Origin: an uncultured Candidatus Actinomarina sp.
Lineage (GTDB): Bacteria > Actinomycetota > Acidimicrobiia > Actinomarinales > Actinomarinaceae
Length of the DNA stretch: 64,000 nucleotides
NCBI GenBank assembly: GCA_902593795.1
Contig: CACJJR010000005.1
Span: 1-64,000 of the forward strand
Reading direction: 5' to 3'
Position numbers and translations under genes: made by a program. Under the pieces are notes generated by a model, which made no database searches, was not told the DNA's origin, and saw only the letters and a list, made by a program, of their open reading frames with translations. This document shows positions 51,656 to 61,268 of the stretch, in pieces. The number at the start of each line of letters is the position of its first letter. The stretch's first letter is position 1.

Positions 51656-53540
51656 ATTTTCTCAATCTAGGTAAAAATGAAATACTTGATATAAATAATC
51701 CAATCCACATGATAAAAATTCCATAATTGTTTCTAACGATAAGTTTGTAACTGCTCTCATCAATGAATTTTACAGTTATATAAATATCATTTAAAAAAGT
51801 TCTAAATACTGCTGGAGAACTTATTGCTTGTTGAGAAGAATTTTTGAATATATTAAGTGATGTAAACTTTGTATTACTTCCGTTTGATATGGGTAGTTTA
51901 ATTATATTCTTTTCAGGTAAACTTTCTTCGATTGAATCATAAACAAAGAAAGTTTGATTGTTGAAATTGAATTCCTCAAATGAGTTAATTTCTTTTTCTG
52001 TAGAGTAACTTTGACTTACATTAAAAATTATTCCTAAAGCAAAAATTCCAATTCCTAAATGTGCAATTTGACCAGTCCAATAAGATGTATTTGTTTTTTT
52101 ATTTCTATAGTTTTTATAAAAATTGCTAAAAGTAATAACAATCAGCAAAACAGAAATAATAACTGTAAATATTAATATGTATGAATTATTCAAGTAAAAC
52201 AATATGAAAATACTTAAAATCAACGAGCTATTTACTAAAATATTATTTTCTTCAATCCATTTTTCAATATTTATATTTTTTATTGGAAGTTTTACTGAAA
52301 AGATCATTAGTCCTAATAAAATCAATAAGAGAGGTCCTACTAAAATATCGTAATAAGATCTTCCAATTGTGATTTGTCTGTTGTACAAAGTTTCATATAT
52401 TAATGGAAATATAGTGCCTATAAAGATAACAAGCGCAGATGAAAATAAAAATATATTGTTGTATACAAAGAAACCTGATTTTCCAAACCAGTTCTCTATC
52501 TTTTTAGATTTAGAAAAATATTCAATATTTTTTGATCCTATAAAAATAAAAATGAAACCAAAAAACAACATTCCAAATAACAAATAGGTGCCTATATTTC
52601 CATTAGAAAATGCATGAACTGATATGAGCACACCAGAACGAGTAACAAATGTGCCAAATATTGTTGATAAAAACATTAGCCCGACAAGAATATAGTTCCA
52701 ATTTAATAGTGTGTTTTGAGATTTCTGTATCTTTGCTGAATGAAGAAAAGCTGTAGCAAGTAGCCAGGGAATAAATGATACATTTTCAACTGGATCCCAA
52801 GCCCAATATCCACCCCAACCTAAAACCTCATATGACCAAGCCGCACCTAGGGTAATCCCAATTGTTAAAAATAACCAAGGTATGTAGGTTGTTTTTTCGG
52901 CAACCTCAACCCATGCATTAGTGTCATCACTTTTTGAATACAGCCTACTTGTTGCTGCAACAAATGGCATTGTCATGCCAACATATCCCACGTACAACAT
53001 AGGCGGGTGTATAGCCATAAGAGGGTGGTTTTGAAGTAGAGGATTGGGCCCACGTCCAATATTGCTTATTACTAATTCTTGAAAAGGTAGAATTGTTGAG
53101 TTACTACAGCCGACAACTGCAAGCTCTATGCAACCAGCAAATGGAGATGAACTAAAAACTGTGTATCCTACAAAAAATATCATAATAAGAGAAAAAATTT
53201 TAATATCTATATCTGATGAGTTATCTTTATAAAGTTTTAAATAAATATACATAAACAAACTTAAGCAAAGATTCCACAACAATATAGACCCATCTAATGA
53301 CCCCCAAAGGGATGCAAACTTATAAAGAGGTGGAGTAGATTTAGCTGAATAATTAGCAATATAAGATACAGAAAAATCATTCAAGAAAAGACCGATTTCA
53401 AGTAGGCAAAATAAGAAGATTTGAATAAATAAATTCAGCCTGACAAGTATTTCTGTATAGATATGTTTATTCTTAAAAAATAAAAATATTAGCAAACCAA
53501 AACTTATCCAGCTGAAAATAATACCAGTGTTATAAATCAT
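51645..53540 (-). CDS. ccmF: Cytochrome c heme lyase CcmF
   Basis: The 631-residue polytopic protein is full size for CcmF (about 14-15 helices). The tryptophan-rich heme motif GWGGYWAWDPVENVSFIPWL lies on the outer side. HPPMLYVGYVG and the WGSLDGSILLW segment are also diagnostic. It takes heme from holo-CcmE and ligates it to apocytochrome c. The start ATG is inside the end of ccmE (4 bp overlap). Conserved His residues of CcmF (such as in LQNHPLMAIHPP) are kept. Confidence 0.94.
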   Translation of the reverse strand: MIYNTGIIFSWISFGLLIFLFFKNKHIYTEILVRLNLFIQIFLFCLLEIGLFLNDFSVSYIANYSAKSTPPLYKFASLWGSLDGSILLWNLCLSLFMYIYLKLYKDNSSDIDIKIFSLIMIFFVGYTVFSSSPFAGCIELAVVGCSNSTILPFQELVISNIGRGPNPLLQNHPLMAIHPPMLYVGYVGMTMPFVAATSRLYSKSDDTNAWVEVAEKTTYIPWLFLTIGITLGAAWSYEVLGWGGYWAWDPVENVSFIPWLLATAFLHSAKIQKSQNTLLNWNYILVGLMFLSTIFGTFVTRSGVLISVHAFSNGNIGTYLLFGMLFFGFIFIFIGSKNIEYFSKSKKIENWFGKSGFFVYNNIFLFSSALVIFIGTIFPLIYETLYNRQITIGRSYYDILVGPLLLILLGLMIFSVKLPIKNINIEKWIEENNILVNSSLILSIFILFYLNNSYILIFTVIISVLLIVITFSNFYKNYRNKKTNTSYWTGQIAHLGIGIFALGIIFNVSQSYSTEKEINSFEEFNFNNQTFFVYDSIEESLPEKNIIKLPISNGSNTKFTSLNIFKNSSQQAISSPAVFRTFLNDIYITVKFIDESSYKLIVRNNYGIFIMWIGLFISSISFLPRLRKYEK

Positions 53541-53938
53541 TCTGAGTAGTTTTCAACGTTATATGTTTCACCGTCACTAGAAACATATTCATTGTCGTGT
53601 TTTACTAACATATCATCTGCAAAAAAAGCATCATCTTCAAATACACCATCGAGAATTACACCCATGTTTTCTTGAAATAGGTCTGGTATAAAACCATCAA
53701 ATACTATCTCAATATCTTTATTTCCATCAGTAATCGTAAAAATTGTAAATCCAGCATCTTTAGATATTGAATCTTCTACAACAAAACCGCCTAATTTAAT
53801 TCTCTCATTTTTTGAAATTTCTATATTAGATGTTTCTGAAGTCGTATAATAATAAATCGTATTCCTAGAGGCAATGATGGTACTTGCATAAATAATTAGT
53901 CCAATGCCCAAAAGGACAACAATAAAATTTTTCTTCAC
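53537..53938 (-). CDS. ccmE: Heme chaperone CcmE
   Basis: The 133-residue protein starts at GTG with a single membrane anchor (FIVVLLGIGLIIYAST) and a beta-barrel OB domain. The heme-binding motif LVKHDNEY has His114 and Tyr118, matching the covalent-heme HDENY-type motif of classical CcmE (not the CxxxY variant). DGFIPDLFQENMGVILDG is also typical. It carries heme from CcmABC to CcmF. It directly follows ccmC with a 5 bp gap, which leaves no room for ccmD. Confidence 0.92.
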   Translation of the reverse strand: MKKNFIVVLLGIGLIIYASTIIASRNTIYYYTTSETSNIEISKNERIKLGGFVVEDSISKDAGFTIFTITDGNKDIEIVFDGFIPDLFQENMGVILDGVFEDDAFFADDMLVKHDNEYVSSDGETYNVENYSE

Positions 53939-53943
53939 TCTAC

Positions 53944-54612
53944 TTAAATTTTAGCTCTTGATTTAGGATTTAAATAATCGTCCCATAATATATCATTCGA
54001 ATTTCTAAATTTTCTGGCAAGAAATACATGAACAAGTGTCACTAATAATACACTAAGCAATAAAGTTAGGAGGATATCGGTTGACATAGGTGCATCGCCT
54101 GATGCTACAGTTTCTTGACTCAAGATACTTGCTTGTTGATGAACTGATCTCCACCAAATTACACTAAAGTGCAATATAGGAATTTGAATCACGCCAAAAA
54201 TCCCAATAAAGGATGAATTTCTTGCAGTCTTTCCTAAATCTTTATTAAATTGTCTAGATGCAATGTATCCCAAGTAAACAAGTAAAAGAATAGCTGTTAA
54301 GTTAAGTCTTGCATCACCCCAAACCCACCAAGTTCCCCAAGTTTGCTTACCCCAATATGAACCCGCTAGTAGGGTAATAACAGTAAACACAACTCCAGAC
54401 TTTGCATTTGATACTGCTAATGAATCGAATTTTTGTTTTTTAGTAAAAAAATATAGAACGGAGTATACAAAAGTCAGAGTATATCCAAGATAGGCAACCC
54501 AGACAGTAGGCACATGAATATACAAAAGTTTTGAGTATATACCTTGAGTAACATCGTAAGGTCCAAAAAAAGATATTCCAAGCCATACAACTAATGGTCC
54601 ATACAACATCAT
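53944..54612 (-). CDS. ccmC: Heme handling protein CcmC
   Basis: The 222-residue protein has six membrane helices. It keeps the outer His residues (YIHVPTVWVAY; FSVIWWRSVHQ) and the Trp-rich motif WGTWWVWGDARLN. In most CcmC the motif reads WGTWWVWDARLT, so there is one additional Gly between Trp and Asp here. CcmC loads heme on CcmE together with the CcmAB ATPase. It overlaps ccmB by 4 bp. Confidence 0.9.
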   Translation of the reverse strand: MMLYGPLVVWLGISFFGPYDVTQGIYSKLLYIHVPTVWVAYLGYTLTFVYSVLYFFTKKQKFDSLAVSNAKSGVVFTVITLLAGSYWGKQTWGTWWVWGDARLNLTAILLLVYLGYIASRQFNKDLGKTARNSSFIGIFGVIQIPILHFSVIWWRSVHQQASILSQETVASGDAPMSTDILLTLLLSVLLVTLVHVFLARKFRNSNDILWDDYLNPKSRAKI

Positions 54613-55244
54613 TTTGCACTCCTTAAGTAAAAATTAGTAAATGAATAAACTACCAAAGTAATACCTAAATACATCATTAAGTAAATGTTACTGATGTCTT
54701 GATTTACACCTAACCAAAGTGGCGCAATCAAAATTGCGAAACCGATATAAATTGGAACAATTAGTGTAAATTGTACGAATCTATTACTGAAAGTAGTAAA
54801 TACCTGAAAAAATAGATTTATCATAATTGTGTTTAAACAAAAAAATAATACAGCTAATGAAATGTGTATTAGAGATGAATTAAGAGAAGTATTTGTAAAT
54901 CCAGAAAAAAGGATTAAAAGGAGAATAATCTGGGGATAAAATATTCCAACTTCTGCAGCTGTTTTACTGTAAAAATAATCTACCTTTTTAATTGTTCCAA
55001 AATTTAATTCTTTAACTAACTTTTGTTCATCAAGAGGATTTCTTATAGAAAAAAGAGTAGTAAAAATGATTAGAAATAAAAGTTCAACAATTAAAAAAAT
55101 ATCATTATCAACTCGGAATCTATTTTCTGACAAAATAGGAAATAAAATTATTAGGACACACATTGTTGGTGTAATTAAAAATAAAGAAGTATTATTTCTA
55201 AATTCCATATTTATTTCTTTTTTAATTATGAATTTTTTAATCAT
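54609..55244 (-). CDS. ccmB: CcmB, membrane subunit of the CcmAB ABC complex
   Basis: The 211-residue protein has six membrane helices. FRNNTSLFLITPTMCVLII at the start and NPLDEQKLVKELNFGTIKKVDYFYSK (the usual linking loop) fit CcmB. With CcmA it forms the ABC module whose ATP hydrolysis releases holo-CcmE from CcmC. Conservation is low, so position between ccmA and ccmC carries much of the weight. An internal ATG at 55208 (MEFRNN) is an alternative start; the first ATG overlaps ccmA by 8 bp. Confidence 0.85.
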   Translation of the reverse strand: MIKKFIIKKEINMEFRNNTSLFLITPTMCVLIILFPILSENRFRVDNDIFLIVELLFLIIFTTLFSIRNPLDEQKLVKELNFGTIKKVDYFYSKTAAEVGIFYPQIILLLILFSGFTNTSLNSSLIHISLAVLFFCLNTIMINLFFQVFTTFSNRFVQFTLIVPIYIGFAILIAPLWLGVNQDISNIYLMMYLGITLVVYSFTNFYLRSAK

Positions 55245-55830
55245 TTAAGTTTATGGTTCTTTCAACATTATCAAGAGCATTGATGCTTTCCTGACTAGAT
55301 AAAATTGTAGTTTTTCCTAAAGATTCTCTTTTGCTAAATAAATCAAATAAAAGTTTAACCCCATTTTCATCGAGGTAGACTACTGGTTCATCAACACAAA
55401 GTACATCAGGATTTTTAATATCTGCGATCGCAATTTCACTTCTCTTGACCATACCACTTGAGAATTCTTCAATTAAGTCATCTTTAAAGTTGTAAAGCTC
55501 GTACTTATTTAATATTTCTATTACATTTTCATCAACCAAATTTTCATTATGAAGAAAATAATTTATATTCTCAATTAAGGACATTTTTGGTACTAAAGAA
55601 GGCGTCGATCCAATTTCGATTATTGAATTGTTTCCTCTTTCAATACCTGATTTGAAAGTATTGCCTATAAAGTTGTTGCTGATACACATAATCAGTGTTG
55701 TTTTACCTGAACCATTTTTACCAATAATTTCATAATTCTTTGAAAGCTCTAAAGATATATCTTTATTTTTTATTACAAGTTGATTCCCGTATCCAAGTGA
55801 TAAATTTTTTGATTTGAAAATTAAACTCAT
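55237..55830 (-). CDS. ccmA: CcmA, ATP-binding subunit of the CcmAB ABC complex
   Basis: The 197-residue ABC ATPase has Walker A GKNGSGKT (residues 37-44), a diverged signature EFSSGMVKR (123-130; usually LSxGQ), Walker B DVLCVDEPVVYLDENG and a closing segment TILSSQE in which Gln takes the place of the H-loop His. It powers release of holo-CcmE. The changed signature and H-loop suggest relaxed catalysis but still an ATP-binding subunit. It overlaps the upstream exonuclease gene by 4 bp, so the ccm genes may be read from a promoter far upstream. Confidence 0.87.
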   Translation of the reverse strand: MSLIFKSKNLSLGYGNQLVIKNKDISLELSKNYEIIGKNGSGKTTLIMCISNNFIGNTFKSGIERGNNSIIEIGSTPSLVPKMSLIENINYFLHNENLVDENVIEILNKYELYNFKDDLIEEFSSGMVKRSEIAIADIKNPDVLCVDEPVVYLDENGVKLLFDLFSKRESLGKTTILSSQESINALDNVERTINLND

Positions 55831-57341
55831 TTACTTATTGTATAAGGTTCTTTATTTCTAATAAAACGTAAAATCAATTGAAGTTCATTGAAATAGTTAA
55901 TTTCTGTATAGTTCTTATCACCAGATTTTAAATAAATATCATTTTTGCCTATAGGGTCTAATTTTAGATTAATTTTATCTTGAGATATTTCTATGTTTGA
56001 ATCCTTTAACAAATTAATAATTTCAGTATCTAGATTTAATATGTTTGAAATAAAATTCTCAAACTCAATATAATTCTCAAATATTATCTTAAAATTTTTT
56101 AATTTTTGAGCTTCTTCAAAATTCTGTAAAGCAGAATGTTGGTTCAAATTATTAATTAGTATTTCTAGCTCTTTCTCTTTATTTTTAAAAAATGATATTA
56201 ATTTTTCATTTACATTTACTAAGTATGTATCAAGATCAAATGAATCTATACAAGCACAGTCAGTACTAAGCAATATGGATATATCACATTGCGTTTTTCT
56301 AGAATTATTTCTTTTGCAATTCAGTGTTTCAAATTTGTAGTCTAAAAAATTTTTAAAATTTTTGGCTTTTGAATAACTTAGAAAAGGTCCTAATTGAAAT
56401 AGCGTATTTTTTGTATTTTTTAATTTTGAAATTTCAAAGTTATGTTTGTTATTCTTTAACTTTACCCAATATATGTTTCTTGATATACGCCCACTTCTAT
56501 TTAATGAAGGTTTTAATTTGTTAATCAGTCTATGTTCGACAATTAGTGATGAAAGTTCGTTGTTCAAATTAATAATATTTAATTTATCAGAAGAATTGAC
56601 TATTTTATTTGATTTATAACTTCTTGAATAACTTAAATGTGAATTAATTCTGTTTTTTAAGTTATTAGATTTACCAACATATTGTATATTTTTTTTGTTA
56701 GAAAATATATAAACACCGTGAGTGTTTGGAATATTTTCTATTTTGAATTTATTTTTTAAATGTAAATCAATACTATTTAAATAATAATTGACACTTTCAA
56801 CATCTTTTTTATTTTTTATTTGATCAAAAACTGCGAGATTTTTAAAAACTTCATATGTAGTCAGCACATCTGCTTTGGAGTTATGTTCATTTTGATTAAC
56901 TGTTTTAAAATATTTACTTAATGTTACTAATTTGTGGTTTTTTACCTTAGACCGCATCAGTGCTCTTGATAAATTTAATGTATCTATAGTTTCATTGTCA
57001 AATTTTTGCAAGTTGTTGCTTGTTAATGCATAATTTAAAAATGATAAATCGAACTTTAAATTGTGTCCTATTATTATCGAATCAGATATAAAGTTTTTAA
57101 TATTTAATATTTCATCATCAATAATTGGAGCATCTTCTACATGCCATTGATATATACCGGTTAGATTAGATATGAATAGTGGAATGTTCTGTTTAGGGTT
57201 AAATTTTGAGTAATAATCGTCTACCACTTTTTCATTCAATACTTTTAAAATATAGAGTTCAATAATTTTATTAGATCCCGCTTTAATGCCTGTGGTTTCT
57301 ACATCTAGAATCGCTAAGTTCTTATTTTTTACAAAGTCCAA
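55827..57341 (-). CDS. DEDDh 3'-5' exonuclease fused to a GIY-YIG nuclease domain
   Basis: The 504-residue protein starts at TTG. Residues about 8-172 are a DnaQ-like exonuclease with Asp13 and Glu15 (LDVETTG), HNLKFDLSFL (93-102) and HNSKAD (His153, Asp158). Residues about 206-290 are a GIY-YIG domain with GVY at 209 and YVG at 221, like the UvrC N-terminus or Cho. The C-terminal 200 residues are helical, with a short NFEEAQKLKNF reminiscent of the UVR motif. This fusion is a known actinobacterial form, probably for DNA repair. Both catalytic sites look intact. Confidence 0.9.
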   Translation of the reverse strand: MDFVKNKNLAILDVETTGIKAGSNKIIELYILKVLNEKVVDDYYSKFNPKQNIPLFISNLTGIYQWHVEDAPIIDDEILNIKNFISDSIIIGHNLKFDLSFLNYALTSNNLQKFDNETIDTLNLSRALMRSKVKNHKLVTLSKYFKTVNQNEHNSKADVLTTYEVFKNLAVFDQIKNKKDVESVNYYLNSIDLHLKNKFKIENIPNTHGVYIFSNKKNIQYVGKSNNLKNRINSHLSYSRSYKSNKIVNSSDKLNIINLNNELSSLIVEHRLINKLKPSLNRSGRISRNIYWVKLKNNKHNFEISKLKNTKNTLFQLGPFLSYSKAKNFKNFLDYKFETLNCKRNNSRKTQCDISILLSTDCACIDSFDLDTYLVNVNEKLISFFKNKEKELEILINNLNQHSALQNFEEAQKLKNFKIIFENYIEFENFISNILNLDTEIINLLKDSNIEISQDKINLKLDPIGKNDIYLKSGDKNYTEINYFNELQLILRFIRNKEPYTISK

Positions 57342-57343
57342 TT

Positions 57344-58135
57344 TTATTTAGTTAATTCCCACATACCTATAGCAGCAGCTGTTGAAGCATTTAAAGAATC
57401 TACATTATTAGTCGATCTGATGCACAAGGCTACATATTCGTTTTCAAACCACTCATTAGAAATGCCGTATTGCTCAGCACCTACCACTACAGCAAAGTTA
57501 TTTTTAGGTTTAAAATTCTCTAGACTTTCTTCACCTTCAGGATCTAAAAGAAGAATTTGATAATTATTTGAATTTAAAAAATCTCTTATCTTATTATTAC
57601 TGCTGCTCCAGATGTTCATATTAAAAACATGCCCAATAGAAGCTCTGATTACATTTGGGTTAAAAATATCTGTTATTTCATCAGAGAGAAAAATATTGTT
57701 TATACCAAAAGATTTTGCAGTTCTAATCATTGTTCCCAAGTTTCCAGGTTTCTCTATTTGATCTGGTATTAAAATAGGTCCGTTTATTTTATCAGGCAGG
57801 CTTAAATCTCTTGTATTAAATACTGCTATGAAACCATCAGGCCTATCTCGATACGACATAGCTTTAAAAACTTTTTCAGATACTTTGACAATTCGAATAT
57901 TTTCTTGCTCACATTCATTAAGTAGATCTTTATTATTTTCTCCAATGAATAGATCACTACAAAAATACAATGTATCAATTTCATAATTTGAATCTAATAA
58001 TTTATAACATTCTCTGAAACCTTCAGAAATTGATTTATTAGATGACTTCCTATTTCGATTTTTTTTCAAAGATACTAAGAATTTATATTCAGGATTATTG
58101 AGTGATTCAATATTTTTATTTGCTGAAAAATTCAT
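57344..58135 (-). CDS. SpoU/TrmH-family RNA 2'-O-methyltransferase
   Basis: The 263-residue protein has an N-terminal substrate-binding domain (SLKKNRNRKSSNKSISEGFRE). A SPOUT domain follows with PDQIEKPGNLGTMIRTAKSFG (motif 1), FAVVVGAEQYGISNEW (motif 2) and NNVDSLNASTAAAIGMWEL (motif 3). It should methylate a ribose in rRNA or tRNA, in the manner of RlmB or AviRb. The target is not readable. It starts within the end of the nitroreductase gene (20 bp overlap). Confidence 0.91.
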   Translation of the reverse strand: MNFSANKNIESLNNPEYKFLVSLKKNRNRKSSNKSISEGFRECYKLLDSNYEIDTLYFCSDLFIGENNKDLLNECEQENIRIVKVSEKVFKAMSYRDRPDGFIAVFNTRDLSLPDKINGPILIPDQIEKPGNLGTMIRTAKSFGINNIFLSDEITDIFNPNVIRASIGHVFNMNIWSSSNNKIRDFLNSNNYQILLLDPEGEESLENFKPKNNFAVVVGAEQYGISNEWFENEYVALCIRSTNNVDSLNASTAAAIGMWELTK

Positions 58136-58721
58136 TATGTGTAAGTTTCTTTTTTATATTTTGCTTTTTAGAGTTTACTACGTTGTTGTTTTCCACTCCT
58201 GCAGTAACCATTCCAACAATTTGATAATCATGCGGTATTTTGAATAAATCATGAATTTTTTTTCTGTCAATACTGTGAAGTCCCATAAATCCTGTTGCAA
58301 AACCTTGTTCCTCAATAAGAAGTAAGCAGTTCATTAGTGCAGCTCCAGCGTCAACATACCAATATGGAATGTCCCATTCTTTAGAATTAACTGCATTTTT
58401 TTTGTCAGAAGATGAATATCTCTTGTGATACTCTTCTTCATTTAACAATAAAAAAAATAATCCTAAAGAATTCGATATCCACGGAGATTGATTATCTTTT
58501 TTGAAACTATCTTCATTAAATATTTGTGATACAGTTTCTATTTTTTTTGTGTCGAAAGTATTTAGTATTTCAATTCCTCTTGAAAATCCAGCTGTAGGTA
58601 TTTTTATTGCGTACTTTGCAATATCTTCTAAGCTATTTTTATCAAAGGAAGCTTTTTGATAACTTCTGACTACTTTCCTATTATTTAAAAGATTTTCGAG
58701 ATAGGTAGTTTCATTAGTCAT
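58116..58721 (-). CDS. Nitroreductase family protein
   Basis: The 201-residue protein begins with NNRKVVRSYQKASFDKNSLED, the FMN-binding opening of nitroreductases. It continues with PTAGFSRGIEIL, IPYWYVDAGAALMNCLLLIEEQG and GFMGLHSIDRKKIHDLF. Members reduce quinones, flavins or nitro compounds with NAD(P)H. The true substrate is unknown. It overlaps leuB by 8 bp and so is in the branched-chain amino acid transcription unit, though a role there is not evident. Confidence 0.87.
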   Translation of the reverse strand: MTNETTYLENLLNNRKVVRSYQKASFDKNSLEDIAKYAIKIPTAGFSRGIEILNTFDTKKIETVSQIFNEDSFKKDNQSPWISNSLGLFFLLLNEEEYHKRYSSSDKKNAVNSKEWDIPYWYVDAGAALMNCLLLIEEQGFATGFMGLHSIDRKKIHDLFKIPHDYQIVGMVTAGVENNNVVNSKKQNIKKKLTHNEFFSK

Positions 58722-59781
58722 TAAAATTTTGCAATGAATTTACTACAGCGTCTCCAACTTCGCCTGTAGTCATACCCATTTTCCCAGCTGAAAGTGAGTC
58801 AAGCTTTATAGCTGTATCAATTACAGCTTTCTCTATGTTGTCAGCGTATTTCTCTTCTCCTAGTTGCTTTACCATCATCGCAGCGGCACCAACGCAAGCT
58901 AAAGGATTAATAGCATTTTGATTTGTATATTTTGGTGCAGAACCTCCTATAGGTTCAAACATGGAAACCCCTTCTGGATTAATATTACCACCAGCAGCAA
59001 TACCCATACCACCCTGAATCATCGCACCTAAATCGGTGATAATATCTCCAAACATATTATCAGTAACTATTACATCAAACCATTCTGGATTTTTCACCAT
59101 CCACATACACACAGCGTCGACATGGCCATAGTCTGTTTCAATTTCAGGATAATCTTTTGCCACATCATAAAAGATTCTTTCCCATAAATCGTGTGCATAA
59201 GTTAAAACATTAGTCTTCGCACATAATGTAATTTTTTTACGGTTATTATTTTTTGTATATTCAAAAGCATATTTTATACACCTGTGTATTGCATAATATG
59301 AATTAATTGATTCTTGAGTAGCAATTTCATTTTCAGTTCCGTAATGAATATAGCCTCCAGCCCCTGCATAAAGTCCTTCAGTATTTTCTCTAACAACAAC
59401 AAAGTTGATATCTTCCGGCTTCTTATTTGCTAAGGGAGTTTCTACACCTGGATACAGAACCACAGGCCTTAAATTTATATACTGATCAAATTCTTTTCTA
59501 AGTTTAAGGAGTATTCCTTGCTCAAGTATTCCAGGCTTTACACCAGGGTGACCTATTGCTCCTAATAAGACTGCATCAGCGTTCTTTAATTGCTCAATGT
59601 CTTGATCTGTGACAAGTTCTCCTGAACTTAGATACCTGTCACCACCTAAATCATTATTACTAAAAATAAATTCTACACCATAGTCTGCAGAAGTTGCTTT
59701 AAGAACTTTAACTGCTTCATTTACTACTTCTGGACCAGTTCCATCACCAGGAAGTAATGATATGTTATATTGTTTACTCAT
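58714..59781 (-). CDS. leuB: 3-isopropylmalate dehydrogenase
   Basis: The 355-residue protein has the decarboxylating dehydrogenase pattern: [81 protein letters not shown] and [11 protein letters not shown]. It oxidises and decarboxylates 3-isopropylmalate in leucine synthesis. The GHPGVKPG form is the type used by many actinobacteria. Relatives act on tartrate or homoisocitrate, but the position directly after leuA supports LeuB. It overlaps leuA by 4 bp. Confidence 0.93.
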   Translation of the reverse strand: MSKQYNISLLPGDGTGPEVVNEAVKVLKATSADYGVEFIFSNNDLGGDRYLSSGELVTDQDIEQLKNADAVLLGAIGHPGVKPGILEQGILLKLRKEFDQYINLRPVVLYPGVETPLANKKPEDINFVVVRENTEGLYAGAGGYIHYGTENEIATQESINSYYAIHRCIKYAFEYTKNNNRKKITLCAKTNVLTYAHDLWERIFYDVAKDYPEIETDYGHVDAVCMWMVKNPEWFDVIVTDNMFGDIITDLGAMIQGGMGIAAGGNINPEGVSMFEPIGGSAPKYTNQNAINPLACVGAAAMMVKQLGEEKYADNIEKAVIDTAIKLDSLSAGKMGMTTGEVGDAVVNSLQNFND

Positions 59782-61268
59782 TTGTTTAACGCATTCAAAA
59801 ATGACTCTACGGAACCTTGTACAACATCAGTTGAAACAGCTCTTCCTTGCTTCATTAAGTGTCCATCATTTATTATTGTCACAATTTCAGCAGTTGCATC
59901 AGCACCTTTTGTAATGCTCTCAACTCTATAGTCAATTAAAGTTGCGTCTGATTTAAGAATAATTTTAACTGCAGTAAATGCAGCATGAATCATACCATCT
60001 CCAGTTGCTTCTTCAGTCACTTCCTTATCGCCAACTTTAAGAGTTACACTAGCTGATGCGAATTCATCTTTACTGTTTACAGAAACTGAAATAAGCTTTG
60101 CAGCATCATTTTTTGTTTCAACTTGTCCTACTATTGCTCTTAGTTCATTTTCTACAATTTCACCTTTTCTATCAGCAATTTTTTTAAATGTATCAAAAGC
60201 ATTATTAAAAGCATCATCATCTAAAGTAATTTCTAATTTATCTAGGGCGTCTTTGAATCCCGCTCTACCAGAATGTTTTCCTAGTATAATTTTTGCCTCC
60301 TGACCTACTGAATCAGGGGACATGATTTCATAAGTAGTTGTATTTCTTAAATAACCATGTTGATGAATTCCTGATTCGTGACTAAAGGCATTTTTGCCAA
60401 CAACTGCCTTATTATATTGAACAGGATATCCAGTGAGTTTAGATACTAATCTTGATGTTTCAAATATCTCTTGAGTTTCAGCTTTAATTTCTACTCCAAA
60501 TTGATCTTGTCTTGTTTTCACTGCCATAATAATTTCTTCAGTAGAAGTATTTCCTGCTCTTTCACCAATTCCATTTATAGCACCTTCAATTTGTCTCGCA
60601 CCTGCAGTAATTGCTGTTAATGAATTAGCAACTGCTAATCCTAAATCATTATGGCAGTGTGTAGAAATTATTACATCATCGTTACCACCTTTGACTTCAT
60701 CATAAACTGCCGTTAATAAATCTAGGTAATCCTGAGGAGTTGCATATCCAACTGTATCTGGAACATTAATTGTTGTGGCTCCTTCTTCTACAGCCACTTT
60801 TAATACCTCAATAAGAAAATCTTTGTCAGTCCTTGTAGCATCTTGTGCTGAGAATTCTATGTTTTCACAAAGCTTTTTTGCATACTTTACAGACTCTTTT
60901 GTATCATTTAATACTTCCTCTTTGGTTTTTCGCAACATGTGCTCCATATGAATTTGAGATGTAGAAGTAAAAACATGTATTCTTGATTCTTTAGCAACTT
61001 TTATTGCTTCCCATGCCTGTTCTATGTCATCTGGGTGACACCTAGCAAGAGAAGCAATAGTAGAATTTTTTATATTTTTTGCAATCAAATTTACACCTTC
61101 CCAGTCGCCAGGTGATGATGCTGCAAAACCAGCTTCAATTACATCAACCTTTAATTTTTCAAGCTGTTGTGCAATTAACAACTTCTCTGATGGAGTTAAG
61201 GCTATTCCGGGACTTTGCTCACCATCTCTAAGTGTTGTGTCAAATATGACTAGTTTATCGTCGCTCAT
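59778..61268 (-). CDS. leuA: 2-isopropylmalate synthase
   Basis: The 496-residue protein has the DRE-TIM barrel start [16 protein letters not shown], the metal-ligand motif [30 protein letters not shown] and [10 protein letters not shown]-terminal regulatory domain from about 390 ends in the leucine-sensing fold. It condenses acetyl-CoA with 2-oxoisovalerate as the first step of leucine synthesis. Length and motifs fit the bacterial type with leucine feedback. It overlaps ilvC by 4 bp and leuB by 4 bp. Confidence 0.95.
   Translation of the reverse strand: MSDDKLVIFDTTLRDGEQSPGIALTPSEKLLIAQQLEKLKVDVIEAGFAASSPGDWEGVNLIAKNIKNSTIASLARCHPDDIEQAWEAIKVAKESRIHVFTSTSQIHMEHMLRKTKEEVLNDTKESVKYAKKLCENIEFSAQDATRTDKDFLIEVLKVAVEEGATTINVPDTVGYATPQDYLDLLTAVYDEVKGGNDDVIISTHCHNDLGLAVANSLTAITAGARQIEGAINGIGERAGNTSTEEIIMAVKTRQDQFGVEIKAETQEIFETSRLVSKLTGYPVQYNKAVVGKNAFSHESGIHQHGYLRNTTTYEIMSPDSVGQEAKIILGKHSGRAGFKDALDKLEITLDDDAFNNAFDTFKKIADRKGEIVENELRAIVGQVETKNDAAKLISVSVNSKDEFASASVTLKVGDKEVTEEATGDGMIHAAFTAVKIILKSDATLIDYRVESITKGADATAEIVTIINDGHLMKQGRAVSTDVVQGSVESFLNALNK

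Noticed and set aside
58714..59781. Tartrate or isocitrate dehydrogenase instead of LeuB
   Set aside because: The family motifs allow it, but direct coupling to leuA in an ilv/leu operon makes 3-isopropylmalate dehydrogenase far more likely.
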